Shown here: one piece after another, positions 10,601 to 25,600 of the stretch
How the letters are laid out: each line of letters starts with the position of its first letter
Position numbering within the stretch: the first letter of the stretch is position 1
Assembly: GCA_049324575.1 (NCBI GenBank)
Contig: JBMONI010000017.1
Coordinates: 15,753-79,752, forward strand
Length of the DNA: 64,000 nucleotides
Direction of reading: 5' to 3'
Source of the DNA: JBMONI01 sp049324575
GTDB lineage: Bacteria > Omnitrophota > Omnitrophia > Omnitrophales > Aquincolibacteriaceae
Notes under the pieces: model-generated
What the model was told of the DNA's origin: nothing
Databases searched by the model: none
Seen by the model: only the letters and a program-made list of their open reading frames with translations
Made by a program: the position numbers and the translations under genes

Positions 10601-13600
10601 GGCATCCCACCGACCAGGGATGCGGCGGTCAAAGAACTTTTGGGCTCGCCGCCGAATGCTTCGCTGACCGTTCTTGCATTCGATTCGAAGACCCGGGTCT
10701 GGGAACTTCTTGTGCTTAAGGACAATGCTTATTTGCCGGAAAAACTCCGAACGGAACAAGGCGGGCAGAAAACAGCTGTGAATGAAAAGCCTGCGGCCCT
10801 GTTCCTCGAAAGGATTCTTTACTACGCCCAGGCCATTTTCAGGGTCCTCCTGCGCTTAGCTGGTTTCCAGGGGCCGCGCGCGCTCTCCGATTACCAGCCA
10901 TTCCTTGCGCCTCTCCTTGAGCCGACGGAAGCGCAGTGGAAGGTCATTCATTCGATCTACCGGCATACGCTCGCGATCATGAAAGAACGGTATCGGGACG
11001 AAGGGCCGCGCGCGGAAGTCCGTTCGCCGCTTTCCAGGGAGGGCTCGGAACGGAACGTTGCGTTCGTGCAGGCGTTGCACAAGCTTGGGGAAGACCTGTC
11101 GGCGCGGAAGGCGACCCTACAGCAAATTCAGGCCGTGGAAGCTCTATTCAAGCTGTTTGACGATCTGGTCAGGGAACTTTGGAGTTCGGGTGAGTCAGCG
11201 AGGATCCATGTTTACGCGGAAGATGGGTACACAGCGATACCTCTCGATACGTTTCTCCACTCGCTCGCAGGATGGCCAGAACGCGGTGTCTATTGGCTTT
11301 ACAGTCGGTTCGCGGAACTCTTCGGATCTGAGGACGGATCTTCAAGCCGGGTCCGGAACCCGGAATTCCTTGCTCGGTTTCTACGCCAAATCGGAAAGAT
11401 GGATTCGGTTCGATTGATCCGCGGACAGTTGACAGCCAGTCATTCTACGCTGTATGAGCGCAAAGAGTTTATCGCTGACGAAGTCGAAGAGATCAACGAA
11501 GCGCTCAAGGTTCTCGGCGCCGAAGGTGTTATTGATCTTGCCGAAGAAGCGGGTCGTGACGACGAGGCCGTTGTTGAAGAAGAGGTCGATGAGGAAGAGG
11601 TCGCGGCGAGACTGAACGAAACTCTGCAAAAAGTATTGGAAATGGTCGGCGCGAGCGAAGAATTTGAAGATCTCGTACCCTCTCAGGGCAATGGGTATTT
11701 ACGACTTCTTCGTGGCCTTCGTGATTTTATCCATGGCCTCATGATCGCGTTCCAAGAGCAGAGGCAGGATCAGCCGGTCCTGAGCGCGCTTAATTCTTTT
11801 TATTATTCCTTCTATGCTCTGATCGCGCTTGCGCATGCCGGATACGGCACTGAGATCTTGGAGGCCTTGACGAGGTCGGACCATAAGCGGCATTCCTGGG
11901 TCCGGTCGATCCATGATCTGGTGACGCTGATCGATGAGAATCTGCGCACCATGTATCCGCGCCTTCGTTCCGAAACGCGCTCGGCCGGAGAGGTTTCGGA
12001 CAAAAAAGCCCCGGCGGAAGGCCGTCCTTCGAGAGCGAGATTCTGGTTTTCAATCGCGGCAGGTTCCGTCATGGCTCTCGGGCTTTTCTTTTTCACGGTC
12101 TTCTACTATGAGCCGGTGTTGTCCCATGAGATGATGTTTTTTGCCCTCATGCAGGGATGGCCCTTTATTGGGTCCTATGCGGTCTTCGCGCTGATCAGCG
12201 CGCTCAGCCAGGTCCTGACGACCGTATCGGGGCATTGGGTCGCAAGAAGCTTCGAAGATCCTTCGACTTATGCCGCCCGCGGTCCGCTTCTTCAGCAGGT
12301 GCTCCGCCGTCTTGCGGTCGATATGCTTTATTTCGTTCCGATTCACTTCATGGTCTTTTACGGGTGGATCTTCAAGCTGCTGCCCTGGCCGGGTGTTCTG
12401 GGGCTTTTGGCTGTCCATCAGCTGCTGCGTTCGTTCTATATGGATCCGGTCGAATTTTCTCTTATCCGGTCGGCGGTGCGGGAAGACGGCCGCGAGGAAC
12501 TACCCGTGGATATCCGCAACGGAAATCTGGGCCGGTATGCGCGTCTGGCCTTTGTCTATTGGGGCATCGTCGATCCGCTCGCGCTGATCTTTCCCTCGAG
12601 CCTCATCACGATCGCCATTCTGAACCTCGGGGATTTCCTCTGGGATGTGCTCAACACCGTTTTTCTTCATGCCTCGGACTTTAAACTGCTTCGCCGTTTT
12701 GATGAACAGAGCCGAAAGATCGCCGGCCTTCCGAAACATAAGAAACTGGCTGCCATCGGACGCACCGTGACGGCTCCCGTTTCCGGTTATTTTTCGAAGG
12801 TTGTCGATAAAATTTACGCCTTGAAAGGGTTCGGAAAGGCCCTCTACGCGCTTTTGATGATCCAATATTTCGTTTTCTTCGGCCGGGCCTTATTTATCAT
12901 GGGCCTTTCTCCATCCCTGGCTTTCTGGGGCGCTTGCGGAAGTTTTGTGCTTCTTGCGGGAATGCGGAGCACGGCGGTCTGGCTCTTGAGGGCCGTTCAT
13001 AGTCGTTATGCAGTCAAAGATCCCCGCGTTGATGAAAAAGGAGAAGTCCCGCGCGCGGAACTTCGCAACCCGCCGTCGATGCAGCTTGTTACTGCTTTTA
13101 CCCGGGATCTTCGCGAAGCCAAGATCATCTTTTATGTGAACGGGCAAACATGGAATGAGATCGTGGACAAAGTTCGCGCGATCGTTCAAGCGCGGCAAGG
13201 CCGTAAGACCATGATCGCGTTGAAGTATTACGATTCTCCGGCGGAGAAGAGCCGGAAAAGGGCCGTGGCGCGCGCGCTTCGCGAGCTGAACAGGGAACTA
13301 GGTTCCCGTCGTGATTTGTGGATCGGAGCCGATCTGGTTTCGAACAGGGGAGAAGAAGAGGCCTTGGCCGATGGCGCGAAATTTTTGATCACACATCATC
13401 CGTATCCGGAACTTGTCCGCTCTGTGTATGAGCGCGGAGTGCCGGTCGTGATCGGGTTTTCAACGGTCCGGGAATTGCTGCCGGAACTTCAGCCGCCGGA
13501 TTTCCCCTATGCTGAAGAAGATTTTCGTCTTGCCCGGGAAAGGATCTATGCGGAAATGGACGAGGCTATCGCCGTCAGCGCGCTCCGGCTTTATGTGTTC

Positions 13601-16600
13601 CGGAATCCGGAGAATGGGCATCCCCGGTTGCGGGAACTTCAATTCCGTTTGATGCGCTCAGTCCGCAGTCGTGTGGCCCCGGGGGTCAGTATGGATTTCG
13701 TGATGACGGGAGGGATCGCGCCGCGTGATATTCCCCAGTATTTAGCCAATGGCGTTACTGCGGTCGGGATCGGCCAGGCACTTGGGGGAACGGCCGAAGA
13801 CATCCGCCGCGCGGTTCTCGAGGCACAGCAAGGGATCGAGGGCCGAGCCGAACTTCGCGCGGTTTCTCCGAAAAACCCTGCCGGACCTGAGGAAGGGGCT
13901 TTTTCGAGCGAAGCAGTTTGGGGGGGATCGCTGCACGGCAGCATGCTTCCGTGGTATGCCAGGAAACGCTTAGCCAGTTTTTGGCGGAAGCGGCTGAAAA
14001 ACCTTTTTCATGAGCGGGCGCCTTCGACCGTTCTCGATCTGGGCGCCGGCCAGTTTCGATTGAGCAGGCTGCTTCGCCGTCTTTTTCCGCAGGCCGCTAT
14101 CGTTGCGGTCGATTCGGCGCTTGGAAATTTCCCGGTTCCCCAAGGGGTCCGATTCGAGAATGTTTCCATGGAGGCTCTCGCCGATTCGACGGACCTGTAT
14201 TCGGTCGATCTTGCGGTAAGTCAGTTCGGTTTTGAGTATTCCGACATGGAAAAGACCCTGGGCGCTTTAAACCGGGTCATGAAAAACGGCGGACGAGTGC
14301 TCTTAATGATGCACAACCGGGCGTCGCTGGTCTCCCAAGAGCAGGAATGGATCGAGGAGGAATTTTATTCTTTCTCAAGGGCCGGGGTGGTCGGCCTGCT
14401 GGCGGATCTTGCGAAAGCGGATCTTAAGGAGAGCTCAAAAATTCCAGGAGCGACGATGTCGGCTCTTCATCGGGCGGAAAGTAAGGTTTGGGATTTCATC
14501 ACGGCACGCGCCAATCGCACGGTGCTCGGAGAGCGGGCGACGAATTGGTTGGGAAGCCGGATCCTTGCTTTCCTTAAAGAGGTTTTTCAGCATCATACCG
14601 CCGGGTTGGCGGGAATGCCTGATAAAAAACCGTTCGGGGTCAGCGCTGAAGCGGCCGACCTCGTCGATTATTTACAGAAGAAATTCTATATTGCCCAGAA
14701 GCAGCTCGAGGCCGCTCTGACCCCTGAAAAATTTTCCGAGCTTGTTCGGATCGCAGAGGATCATGGTTTTCGCGTTCTTCACGCGCGGCCTTCGTCTTTG
14801 ATCGAAAAGAACCGATATGCCTGGTGGGTGGAACTGGAAAAAACATCCACAGCATTCTATCGTTCCGAGCTGCGTCAGCATGTGATGACCCTCCCGGATC
14901 TTCTGGAGGAGATCGACGAACTTGTTACTGTCGGTCAGTGGGACCCTGCCGTGAACGTTTACGGCGGCTCTCAAGTTCCGGAGGACCATCCTTACCATGG
15001 TTTGGCCGAAGAGATCGGAAAGTTGTTATATGAAGCTGGCTTTTCGCAAAGGAACGGCGGCGGGCCCGGGATCATGCATGCCTCCGCGCGTGGACATTAT
15101 GAGGCATGGATGAAAGATCAGATCCAGGCCGGCAAAGGGGAAACGGAGACTCAGGCGGTCCGTCATTCCTTGATCGCTCAGGAACAGCACATCCACGGTT
15201 ACTATCAGCCCCGGGGGCGCGTGGCCAGCTTTACGCATTTTGGACTCCGCAAAGCCGGGACCGAAATGAATTCACAAGGATCTATCTTCTTGCCGGGAGG
15301 GATCGGATCCCTGGATGAATTTTTTGAACGGCTTGCGAGCGGACGATCTCCTCGGCACAGTTATCCTCTCGTCGCGTGGGGGCCTTTTTATCGCGATATC
15401 GTCGAACATTATGCGACGATCCAGACGCGGGCGGGGCTCTACGATTCTCTGGGGGCACTTCATTATCTTCTTCACGAGGTGGAAACCCCTGAAGCCGCGA
15501 TCCGCGAGGTCAAACGGCATAAGAGACTTCGCCCGGGCCTTTCGTCGAAAGAAGCGGAAGAAATCAAAAGAGAGCTTTCCGATCTGTGGAGGCAAATGGA
15601 AGCGCTTGAGCCTGCCACGGTGGTTATCGGCCAGCCGGCCAAGAACGGTTCGGACGGTAAAGAGGTCGAGCGTTTTGTGGAGAGCATGGCGGAAACCGGA
15701 CATGCGGTCCGTGTCGCAAGCGGTGGAACCTTGTTCAAAGCCATCCATCAGAGTCTTACAAAAAATTCCACCGAGGGATCTCATCTCCAGGCTTTGATCT
15801 TCAACCGCGACGGGCGGCCTGCCAAACGGAAGATGGTCGTGCGGATGAATCATCGCGCGATCGTTGCTTCGCATAAGGTCGTTTATGAGATCCTTCTGAC
15901 CCGGAATGCGGACGCTTATGTTTTCTTCCGGGGCGGGGGAAGGACTTTCAATAAACTTTTCAGCACCCTGGTCCAGATGTCCCGGGGCGAGATCCCGGAG
16001 CGGCCGATTATCCTCGTCGATGCTCCGGAAGCCAAACAGGAGCCTTCAAAGCGGTTCTGGGAATATTTCTTTGGTTTTATCGAAAAGCATATGGCGGAAC
16101 ATCAAACGCCTGAGTTTGAAAAACTCGGGCTGCCGCCGATCCGCTTTTTCAAAAAAGAAGATTTGAAATTGATCCGGTATGCTTACGGAGCGGATGAAGC
16201 GCTTGCGATGCTTGCGGAAGCGAAACGCGCGTCTGCGCCCGATGCTCCCCGAGGGGCTGGCGTCCGCAAAGGGCGCGCGGAGGTCCGGGGGGCCGGCAAC
16301 GGATCGAAGATCACTATAGAAGCTCTCCAAAATCCAGCGATCCGTGCGGCAATCATGAACGAACTTGAAGCCGAGTGGCTTCCGGCCGAGATTGGATATT
16401 TGAGGCGTTTTCGTGGGGGGGTCCAGGCGGCGGGGGGAAGTTTAAAAGATCTCCTGCTCGACCCCGGGATTCCGCGCGAACCTCATCCGGAGGTCGGGAA
16501 ACGGGTGATAGGATCCCGCAATGGGTTTCAACATTTGACGCTGGCGATCGATGCCGGGGCGAAATACTGGGTCATGAAGCGGGTGCTTCCCAAGCCGGAA

Positions 16601-19600
16601 GAACGCTATGCCGGAAACTATGAGAAACTGGCTTCCTTGATCGGGGCCGGCAAAGCGAATACGGCCGAAGTGCGATTGCTGCAAAAACAAGAAATTTCCG
16701 GCGAACTATTGGAGCAATTGCAGGCGTCCGGCGATTCACGTGAAAGATTCTACGCATCTGGGCTCGTTCTTCCTTCGGAAATAGCGGTTCCCGAGCTTCC
16801 GTCGGTTTGGGCGGATGACGGACGGGATTTTTACGGGCTGCATAGTTTGGTCAATGAAGATATCGGGAAGGCCTATGCGGCACTTTTTGTGTTCCATATA
16901 CTTGTTCGCAAAACGAATGCGCGGCTGGATAATCTGGCTTTTGTCGACGGCGAAAACTGGAAGATCCCCGTGGGGATCGATCACCACGAAATTTTGCGGG
17001 AAAGATTCCTCCGCAAGAACGATCCGGATCTGAAAGCCTTCCGTTCCTACTTTTTTTACCATACATTGATCCTTCCTTTATGGGACCTTCTCCGGGGAGC
17101 GGAATCGGAATGGAGCCATTTTGCCGATCGGGACGCTCCCTTGATCGCCGAACTTTTGGAGGCGGCTCCGAAGGACCCGCAAGCATCCGCGGAGCAGGGG
17201 GTACGCAAAGGGCGGCTTTTGGAAAAACTCGGTCCAGACGAATGGCGAGAGCTGATCGAGCGAACGGGGATCGGGACCGGTTTTCTGAATGCGGAGCGTT
17301 TGACCGGAGAAAAGGTCCGGTCGGCGGTCGAGGAATTCTTGACGATCGCTCCCGAGGAAGTGTCGGCCATGGTCCGCGAAGCCGGTTTTGAAGGAGCCGA
17401 GGCCGATGAATTGACCGCCGAGATCCGCGGCAATATTGAAAATCTTCCAGAGGACGTCGGAAAAGTCTGGAAAAGCCTGACCGGGAAATGGCTTTATCCG
17501 CAGGAAGGGCCTTCGCCTGCATCTGGAACTGAGAGTTTAAGAGCTGAGGTAAGAGAACAAATAGCAGTGCCGGGTGATTTTTATACTTTGCATGTGCCTT
17601 CTTCTCTGCCTGCCTATTTGGGCAAGAACTTTGGAAAGCTCAAAGGGGTGATCGAGGGACGGATCCAACCGGAACGTATCCATGGCCGTCGCGCTTATAT
17701 CCGGCTTGACGCCGATGAAACGAAGCGAGAGCTCCAGGGTAAAGTCCTTGTGATCAAGGGTTTTACGGCAAAGATCCACAAGCTGATGAACGGAGAAGAG
17801 AGACCAGCCCGCCATACCGGCAAAGGCCGGGTCGCTTCGGCCGTGGTGGTCGATAAGGAAGGAACGCGGTTCAACGCGCTTGCCGTAGACGGACATATCG
17901 AAGGGGGGATCCATTTCCGGGCTGCACAAAGGGAGAATGAACTTCTCCAGGTGATTCATGAGAGCGATCCCGAGGTTTCCGTCGAACCGGCCGGGGCGAT
18001 CGAATTCGACCACCCGGCACTGACTTATCGCGGGAAAAAACTTGGCGGGGTGATGATGATCATCGAAGATATCGCCGACCCGCGCTTGGGGCATCTGATC
18101 GATCGTCTGACCGCGGCTGAATTCGATCCGCAAAAGAACGATTTTGTCCGGGAAGAGGACAAGGCGATTGCCGTCCTGACCCGGGAGCTTGTTTTTCAAT
18201 CAAGCCGCGCGCTTGGCGGCATGCACGAGAGCGGTATCATCCACCGTTTCTTTCATCCCGGGAATGCCGGCGTGGCGCCGTCTTCGAAGCGTGTTCAGGT
18301 TCGGGATCTCGATCTCGCGAAATACCGGAAAGATTTCACGACCCCGATCCAGTTCACGGAATGGGCGCGGGCCGATGTCGAGTATTACTTCGACAAGCTT
18401 GAAAAACAGTTTGAGCGGAATACGGCATTGCTCGAGCGGGTCCTCGGAAAGGACTGGAAACGAAAACTTGTCCGGACTTATCTCGGGAAATGGGTCAATG
18501 AGGAAGACCTCCGCGGGTTTTGGAGCGGCGATCTGGACCCTGGACGCGTTTCGGTTCTTCTGGACAAAGCGCATCGACGCATGAGCGAAGGACTCGAATT
18601 CGGGGAGGAGGAATATCCGCTGATGTCCCGATCTTCCCACAAGAGCGATCGGGTGAGTGAATTCTTAGTACGGGATCCTTTACCGGTGGACCGAAGCCCC
18701 GATCCTGTGAAGATCTCTTTCGATATCGCGAAACGAATGCAAATCCTTTCGGAGCAGGACCGGTATCTTGCCAACGGGGATTTTGCCGGGGTTGTGAAGC
18801 TTTACGAAGAGCGGGGCAAAACGCTTCCGGACGATGAGCGCGATCTTTACAATCTGATTGTTTCTCTTTTAGTTGTCCGGCGGGACGCCGAAGCAAAGGG
18901 GATCTACCGGGCCCATGCCGAACGGATTAAAAAATTCGAGCGAACATTATCCGACGGAGCCTTGCTCGAACAGGTGGACGACCGTGACGCCCTTTTCCGT
19001 CGAGTTTTCCCGTCGAGAGCAGAGCCATCCGCGATCTCGGCCGCTGAAGCCGTCAGTCGAAAGGGGGGTCCGCGCGCGGAAGTGCGCAGTGATGATAAGA
19101 GAACCGCCAAGCCTTTATCGGACGAAGAGGCCAACGCGGCGCGCACGCTTTATGATTATCACGCGACCCGTTCCGACGAAGGCCCCGCAGCGGATCATGT
19201 GACGGCTGTTCTTGCCAGCCATGATCCGGGTTATCCCGAGGAAGTCTCCTCGATCCTTCAGCAGCTCAAGGCTCGGCGGATCATGATTGCCGGGCGCGGT
19301 CTTGCCGGGAACGAAAAACCGGATGCTCTACTCCTGAAAGAATCTCTCATGGCGCTTGATGCCCAGTGGGGACTTCGGATCTCGACCTATCCCCTCGACG
19401 GATCCTCGAATATTCATGACCAGCTTCGCGTCTTGGCGAAGATGATCCGCCAGCAAGGGGCTTTGCCGCAGCAGATCGCGTTCATCCAACTCCCCTGGAG
19501 GATGAGGCTCACCCGGGAAATCTACCAGGCCGAATGGTCAAAGATCGCCGCGGAGGAGAATTTACCGACCTGGCTGCCAAAGTTTTTCGCTTATCCGGCG

Positions 19601-22600
19601 GACCTTCCGTTTGCCGTCGAGACGGGGCAACAGCCCGATGCGCTTGCGCTTGAGCGGATGCACTCTGCTCTCGAAGCAACCGATCAATTGCGCGATCTCG
19701 GCAAGAGCCTTCCCCAAGAGGTGGAGGATGCGGCCGGGGTCGTCCGGCTTTATTTTGCGCAGGCACACACCGGGGAGTCTCGCGCGGAATTGCGTAATAT
19801 CGAGATCCCCGAGATGATCCCGCAGGATATCAAAGCGCTTCTTGCGAAGCCGCCTTCTTATTTCATTGAAAGGACGCGACGTTTCGATGCGGCGGTCGTC
19901 GATCAGATCAATTCGAAACCGGAAGTCATCAAGGCCCTCAGGAATGCCGAAGTGGTGATCGGGATCCCGTTTCATAATGCACCGGAACTCATCCCGAACC
20001 TCAAAAAGATGCTTCGCAGTTTTCGATCGGCTTCTCGGCTTATTATGGATAAAAAAGGAAAGCAGGTCCCCATGGCGGTCATTATTTGCGGGGAAGCCAA
20101 CGCGAAGAAGCTTTTGGATGACGCGGGTTTTGTCCAATATTCCAAAGGGGTTTTCCGCGTCGCCAGTTTCGTAAAACCGGTCATCGATGGCGAAGAATTT
20201 CCTGAAAAACCTTCCGCGCTTCGAGCGACTGAGATCGCCTCGAGTTTCGCGCGTGGCGGACAAGGGGCGGATCTGATCACGGCCGATGCCGATCTGCGGT
20301 TCACCCACGGACCGATCAGCTCTTACAGTTTCCTGCAGAACCTTCTTTTTGATCATTTAATGACGGCGGACAAAACCCTCGTCAGCGAACCCGAGGAGGT
20401 CCAATACAAAGCGCTGAGGGCGACACGCGATTATGAATGGGATGACGGGATCTTCCATCTTTTTTCTTTTCCTTTCGCGGCGGGGGCTTACGGTTACCGG
20501 CTTGATCATGGAGGGGAATTCTCCATGCGCCGGGGATTGGTGAAAAAACTCCTTGCGACCGAATTCTTTATTCTGGACCGGATCTACTCCAAAGAACCTC
20601 AGAATCTTATTTTCGGGTCTCGGGCTTACAAAGGCCAGCGGCCGATGGTCGCCGTCGAGCGGCGGATGCGGGTCAAGGCCCACAAAGAAGAAAAGTTCGA
20701 AAAAGTGATCGCAAAAATGATCCGCGCCATCTGGCCTCATTTTTATATGGTGGCCCCGGTCTTGGAAACTGATCTCGGGCGTGTCCGCTCGCGGCTTACG
20801 GTCGACAAGCGCCAGAACCGGGCGCAGATCGAGAGTCAGTTGAGGCAGCTGGCCGAAGTGGTCAAGGAGTGGCTGCCTCGTGAGCGTTTTCCGGAATTAC
20901 TCGAGGCGATCAAAGCCTATATGCAGGATCCCGATGAGCGCGGGATGCGAATGGAGGATTGGCTGCCTCCCGAGCTGCGCGGGCCGCTTCTTGAGGTCTT
21001 CAAAAAATACGCGCGGGCGATCGAAGATGCCTGGCCCGGTTTTTACCGGGAAGTTCTCGGGGACCGACTCGATGGGGTTGTCAGTTCGGTTCGCGGGCTC
21101 GTGCCGGACAGCCGCGCAGGCAGTCAGGATGCGGTCGTTATGAGCGAACAGAAAGGTTTCCGGCGGCGGAACTATCAGATCGTGTTCAGTCCGGCCATGT
21201 GGGCCGAGGCGACCGTGGAATGTCTTCGCGCGTTCCAGCATACGGAAGATCTGGACCGGAAGGTCCTTATCATGCGCGGGCTCGAGAGCCTTTTGTACCT
21301 CGGGACACTTGCTTATGCCAATGAGACGAAACACATGCTGGTCCGTGACGCCGAGAATTATGTTGAAGAAAAGATCGCTACAGCTTTTGAAAAAGCCTTC
21401 GAACCGTATCTCCCTCGCGCCGAGCTGCGTTCGCCGGAGGAGAAGGGGACCGCCCTTTTACACAGCCTGCGCGAAGCGGCAAGCTCGGTTCTATCCCATC
21501 TGAGAACAGGCGTCGGACTTCGGATCCGCGATCTTTCGGAGCCCGAGGCCGAGCGGCTTTTCATGTCGGTGACCGAAAAACTCGGAGTTTCGCGCGGTGA
21601 GATCAAAAAATACAGTCCGGTCCGGCTCGCGGATCGAACTCACGGAATTGAAACAGCTTATGCCGGAGGGCCGATAGGCATCTTCCGCTTCATGCGGATC
21701 GGAGGGTTCTTCTTTGCGGAGATCCCTTGGGGGGATGAGGCGCGGGCGAAAGAGCTTGAAAGCTGGTTCCAAGAAAAGCTTGGTGAGGAGCATGAGGCGC
21801 TCAGGCCGAATTTGTTCTTTACGACAGGATCCGATTTTATGGCGGAGGGACCGGAGAACCAGCATTTTCTTCTGAGCCCTTATACCGCGACCACGGTTCT
21901 TTTAATGGCAAAACACCGCGGGAATTTCGAAGGGAAAACCTTCATTGATATGGGGTCAGGGAACGGGATCCTGGCTCGGGTCGCTCTGCGGCTCGGGGCC
22001 GCCCGGGTCCTTCTGGTCGATCAGAGACCAGAGCATCACCGCACGGCAGAAGCCCTTCTTGAGGCGGAGGGCGTGAGGCGCGAACATTACGAGACGATCC
22101 TCGGGGATCTGGAGGACCCGGTTTTTATTCAAACTTTGAAAGAACATCCCGGCATCCGGAAAGCCGCTGCGGCCGCGATGAATCTCGGGCCTTCGTACCG
22201 ACGGGCGGACCGCTATGCGCTGGAACTTCTTACGGGATTGACGAAAATGGGGCTTTTGATCAGCGCCGGTTACAACGCTTTCGTCTCCGACCATGAGTTC
22301 ATGGCGGATGCCTTCTACCGGAAAGCCGAAAGCGAAGGGTTTTCCACCGCAGCGCATGAATATTACTTTGCCTGGGCGATGGCGGCTGACGAGCAAAAAA
22401 CGGCTCCCCAGTATTTGAATACCGTCAAAACGATGACCGCGGTCCGTTCGCGCGCGGAAGCCCGCAGCCATGGAAGAGAACCGATCGATCGGGCCGTGTA
22501 TTCCGGGCTGGAGGCTCGCTCGGAGGAAGAAGCGGCTTTCCTTCGCCGAGCGGAGGAGGAACACGCGGAGCTCAAAGAACCGGCGCTTTTCACTTTTCTT

Positions 22601-25600
22601 ATGCCGATGTGGCGCGAGACCGTTCGGCTCAACCCTTATGATGCGGTCCATAATCCGAATGGCGAGGATGCTCTCATTGTGAAGATCAGGCAACTCCAGC
22701 GCCTTGCGAAGCTCAATCCCAATTTTCATTGGCGGCTTGTCGCCGTGGATGACGGCACGGAGGAAGCGGCTTCTGAGAAGCTTGCGCGTGTGCGGTGGGA
22801 TTCTTTCCGGCGCGGAAGGGCCGAACAGGAGGGGATCCCGGGGCTTCAGGAAGATCAGGTCCGGTTCGTGACGCTTTCCAAAGAAGACAAGGACAGGATC
22901 GGCAGTAAGAAAGGCGGCGCATTGATCCTTGCTGTCCGCGAAGCGCTGAAAATGAAAGATCCTTTGCTCGCGGACGGAAAGAAGATCGTCAAACGGTATT
23001 ATGGGATCACGGACACCGATACCGCGACCAATCTCATGCAAACCCCGAATTTGTGGGCGCAGTTCAAGGATCCCAAGGTCCGACTTGCGATGGGTTCGAA
23101 GTGGATCCGGGGATCCTATGTTGTCGGGAGGACTCCGCGTGCGCATTTTGTGAGCGTGGTCTACAACCTGGCGATACGCATGATGCTTTGGCCTCTCTGG
23201 TTCATCCATGATTCCCAGGTCGGTTTTAAACTGCTTACGGAGGGTGCCGCCGCGCGGGTCGCGCTTTGGGCGGCCGATGTTCACGGTTCATGGGATACCG
23301 AGTGGACGCTGCTTGCCGCGGGAAGCGATGTCCCGTCGGGCGGGTTCGGGAGGCTCCGGTATTTTCTCCGTCTTCTTTTCACGGCTTACCAGCGGATACG
23401 GGAAGTGCCGTTCGCGTGGTTCGATTCGCCGGCCGAATCCAAATTCAAAGGGACGAAGGTCGGTCTCGAAATGCTGCGCAATATCGCCCTGAAGCAGGTT
23501 CCGGTGATGCTGGGATATTTCCCGAAACCGCTGGTCCTGAAGGATTCTGCATCCGCCGCCCGCGCGGAAGTCCGCGCCGGACCTATGCCAACCTCCGGGG
23601 TTGGTTTAGGTTCCAAAGTTATTTTGCCTGTCATTCCGGTGGCGCTTGGAGCGGCGCTTGTGATCGGAAAACAGATCCTCGAGATCTCGGCGATGAATCC
23701 TTTTGCCTACATGTTCACGATCTTTACCTTGATCAACCTTTGGATGTTCGTGATCGCCGGGGCCCAGAAACTGAACGGACTGCGCAAGGGCGAAAAGGTC
23801 GCCTGGGATCTGAGCCATGGCGCTTTGCTTGATCGCGAAGCGGATCTTCTCCGGCCTGAAGCTCCGGGGCGGCAAGTGCTCGATCCCGTTCGCAAAGGGC
23901 TTTTGGTCGTGAATTCCATGCTAAGCCATTTTGTCATGACGATCTTTTTTGCCTACGCGCTCATGACCTCGATCCAGCCGCAAGTTTTTGCGCTGATCGC
24001 GATGGTCGGGATGGGGATCAACGCCGTGATCGGAGATATCGCGTTCCACGGGGGATGGGCCCAGGTTGCGGGGAAACTTGCGGATCCTTTCCGCCTGGCC
24101 TGCTTCCTTTCTGTTTCGGCGGGGGTCCTTGTGCTGCTGGCCGACCTCGGTATCCATAGCGGAGCGGCTGCGGGCGTGGGACTGATCGGGGCGGTCCTGG
24201 CGGGATTCGGAGCTCCTGGGATCGGGCTTGCGTTCCTGTTCGCGATCTCCGAAGTCGCGCAGAAACTGATGCAAAAGCATGTGACGCGATTTAAGGAGAA
24301 AGATCCGTCGGTCCGCGATGAAGTTTCTTTCCTGATGCTGAAGACCGGTTATTTCGGCGGGTGGATCCTGACCACAAGCACGATTTTGTTGACCGCTGCA
24401 TTGATCTCCACTGGGCTCTGGACTTCCTTGCCGGTTCTCATACAAACGGCTTTGGCGGAACCTGCCAAGCTGGTTTGGGGCGGATTTTCCGGGATCTTTC
24501 TTGCGCATCCCCTGGTTTTTCTTCAATCCCTGATCTTTCCGCTTTCGTGGCTGGGCCTGTTCTATTCGTTTAAACGGGTCGCTTATCCCAATGTCATTCT
24601 GGCGCTCGGGACCCGGCCATTGTGGGCTTTTCTTTGGGCGGCTGCGTTGACCGGGGTTGTGGGCACCTGGGGTCAGCTTGCGGCGGGGCTTTTCATCTGG
24701 GCCGGCGCCTATCTCATGAAACGCGGTGCGAATGTTCGGGAACGCGGTTCTCGGACCGACATCGAATCTTTTTCAGAAAAACAAAGGCGAGCTGAATTGA
24801 GGATCGCTTTGAACGAGGGATCCGAGCGGGAAGAAAGCGCGGGATTTGCAGCGGCGGTCTCGGGTCTTCGTCTCGCGGGTTCGGAGGAGGCCGTCAAGAT
24901 CCTGTATGCGATGCGCATCGAGATCGACCGGCTCCTGGGGAAGAACCATTTTAAAAAGACAGCCTATCGATTTCATGACGAAACCGGGGTGATCCGGACA
25001 GAAAAGATCGGCGATTATCTTCGCAAGCTGAGCGTGGCGGTTAAGGACACCGAAGTGCTTTTCTATCTTGCGCGGCTGTTTGGGACCGGCGAAGACGGGA
25101 CGCTTCTCAATCCGGAACTCGTTCAGAAAATCCATCATGCCCTTTTCCGCGTCCGGGAACCGATCCTGGTGTTTGAGTCGGGGGCGATCCGGATTACGGA
25201 TGGACACAGGGAAGCGGCCCGGCAGACGATCGCGGCGGTGGTTCTCGATCTCATGGAAAGCGTTGTGAACGCCCCGGAAACATTGGAAAAGTTCCAGCAC
25301 TATGTCTATATGGGATTTTCCCGGGAGATCATCCAGGCTCTCAGCGCTTATCGGGAGGATGCCCAATACAAGGCAAAGCTAGAGGCATTACTCGATTGGA
25401 TGGAAGCGATCCACGAACAGACCGGCCGCGGGCGCGCGGAGGTCCGTTTGACGGAAGAGTCCACAAAAAAGAAGATCCCATCCGAAACGGTTTTCGGTCA
25501 TCGGCGAGGCCTGCCGGATGAACGGCGTGTAGGATTTGAGGCGGTCCTTGCCGAGGCTTGGCAATGGCCGGCGGTGCCGCGCGAAGATATCCGTTTTTTT

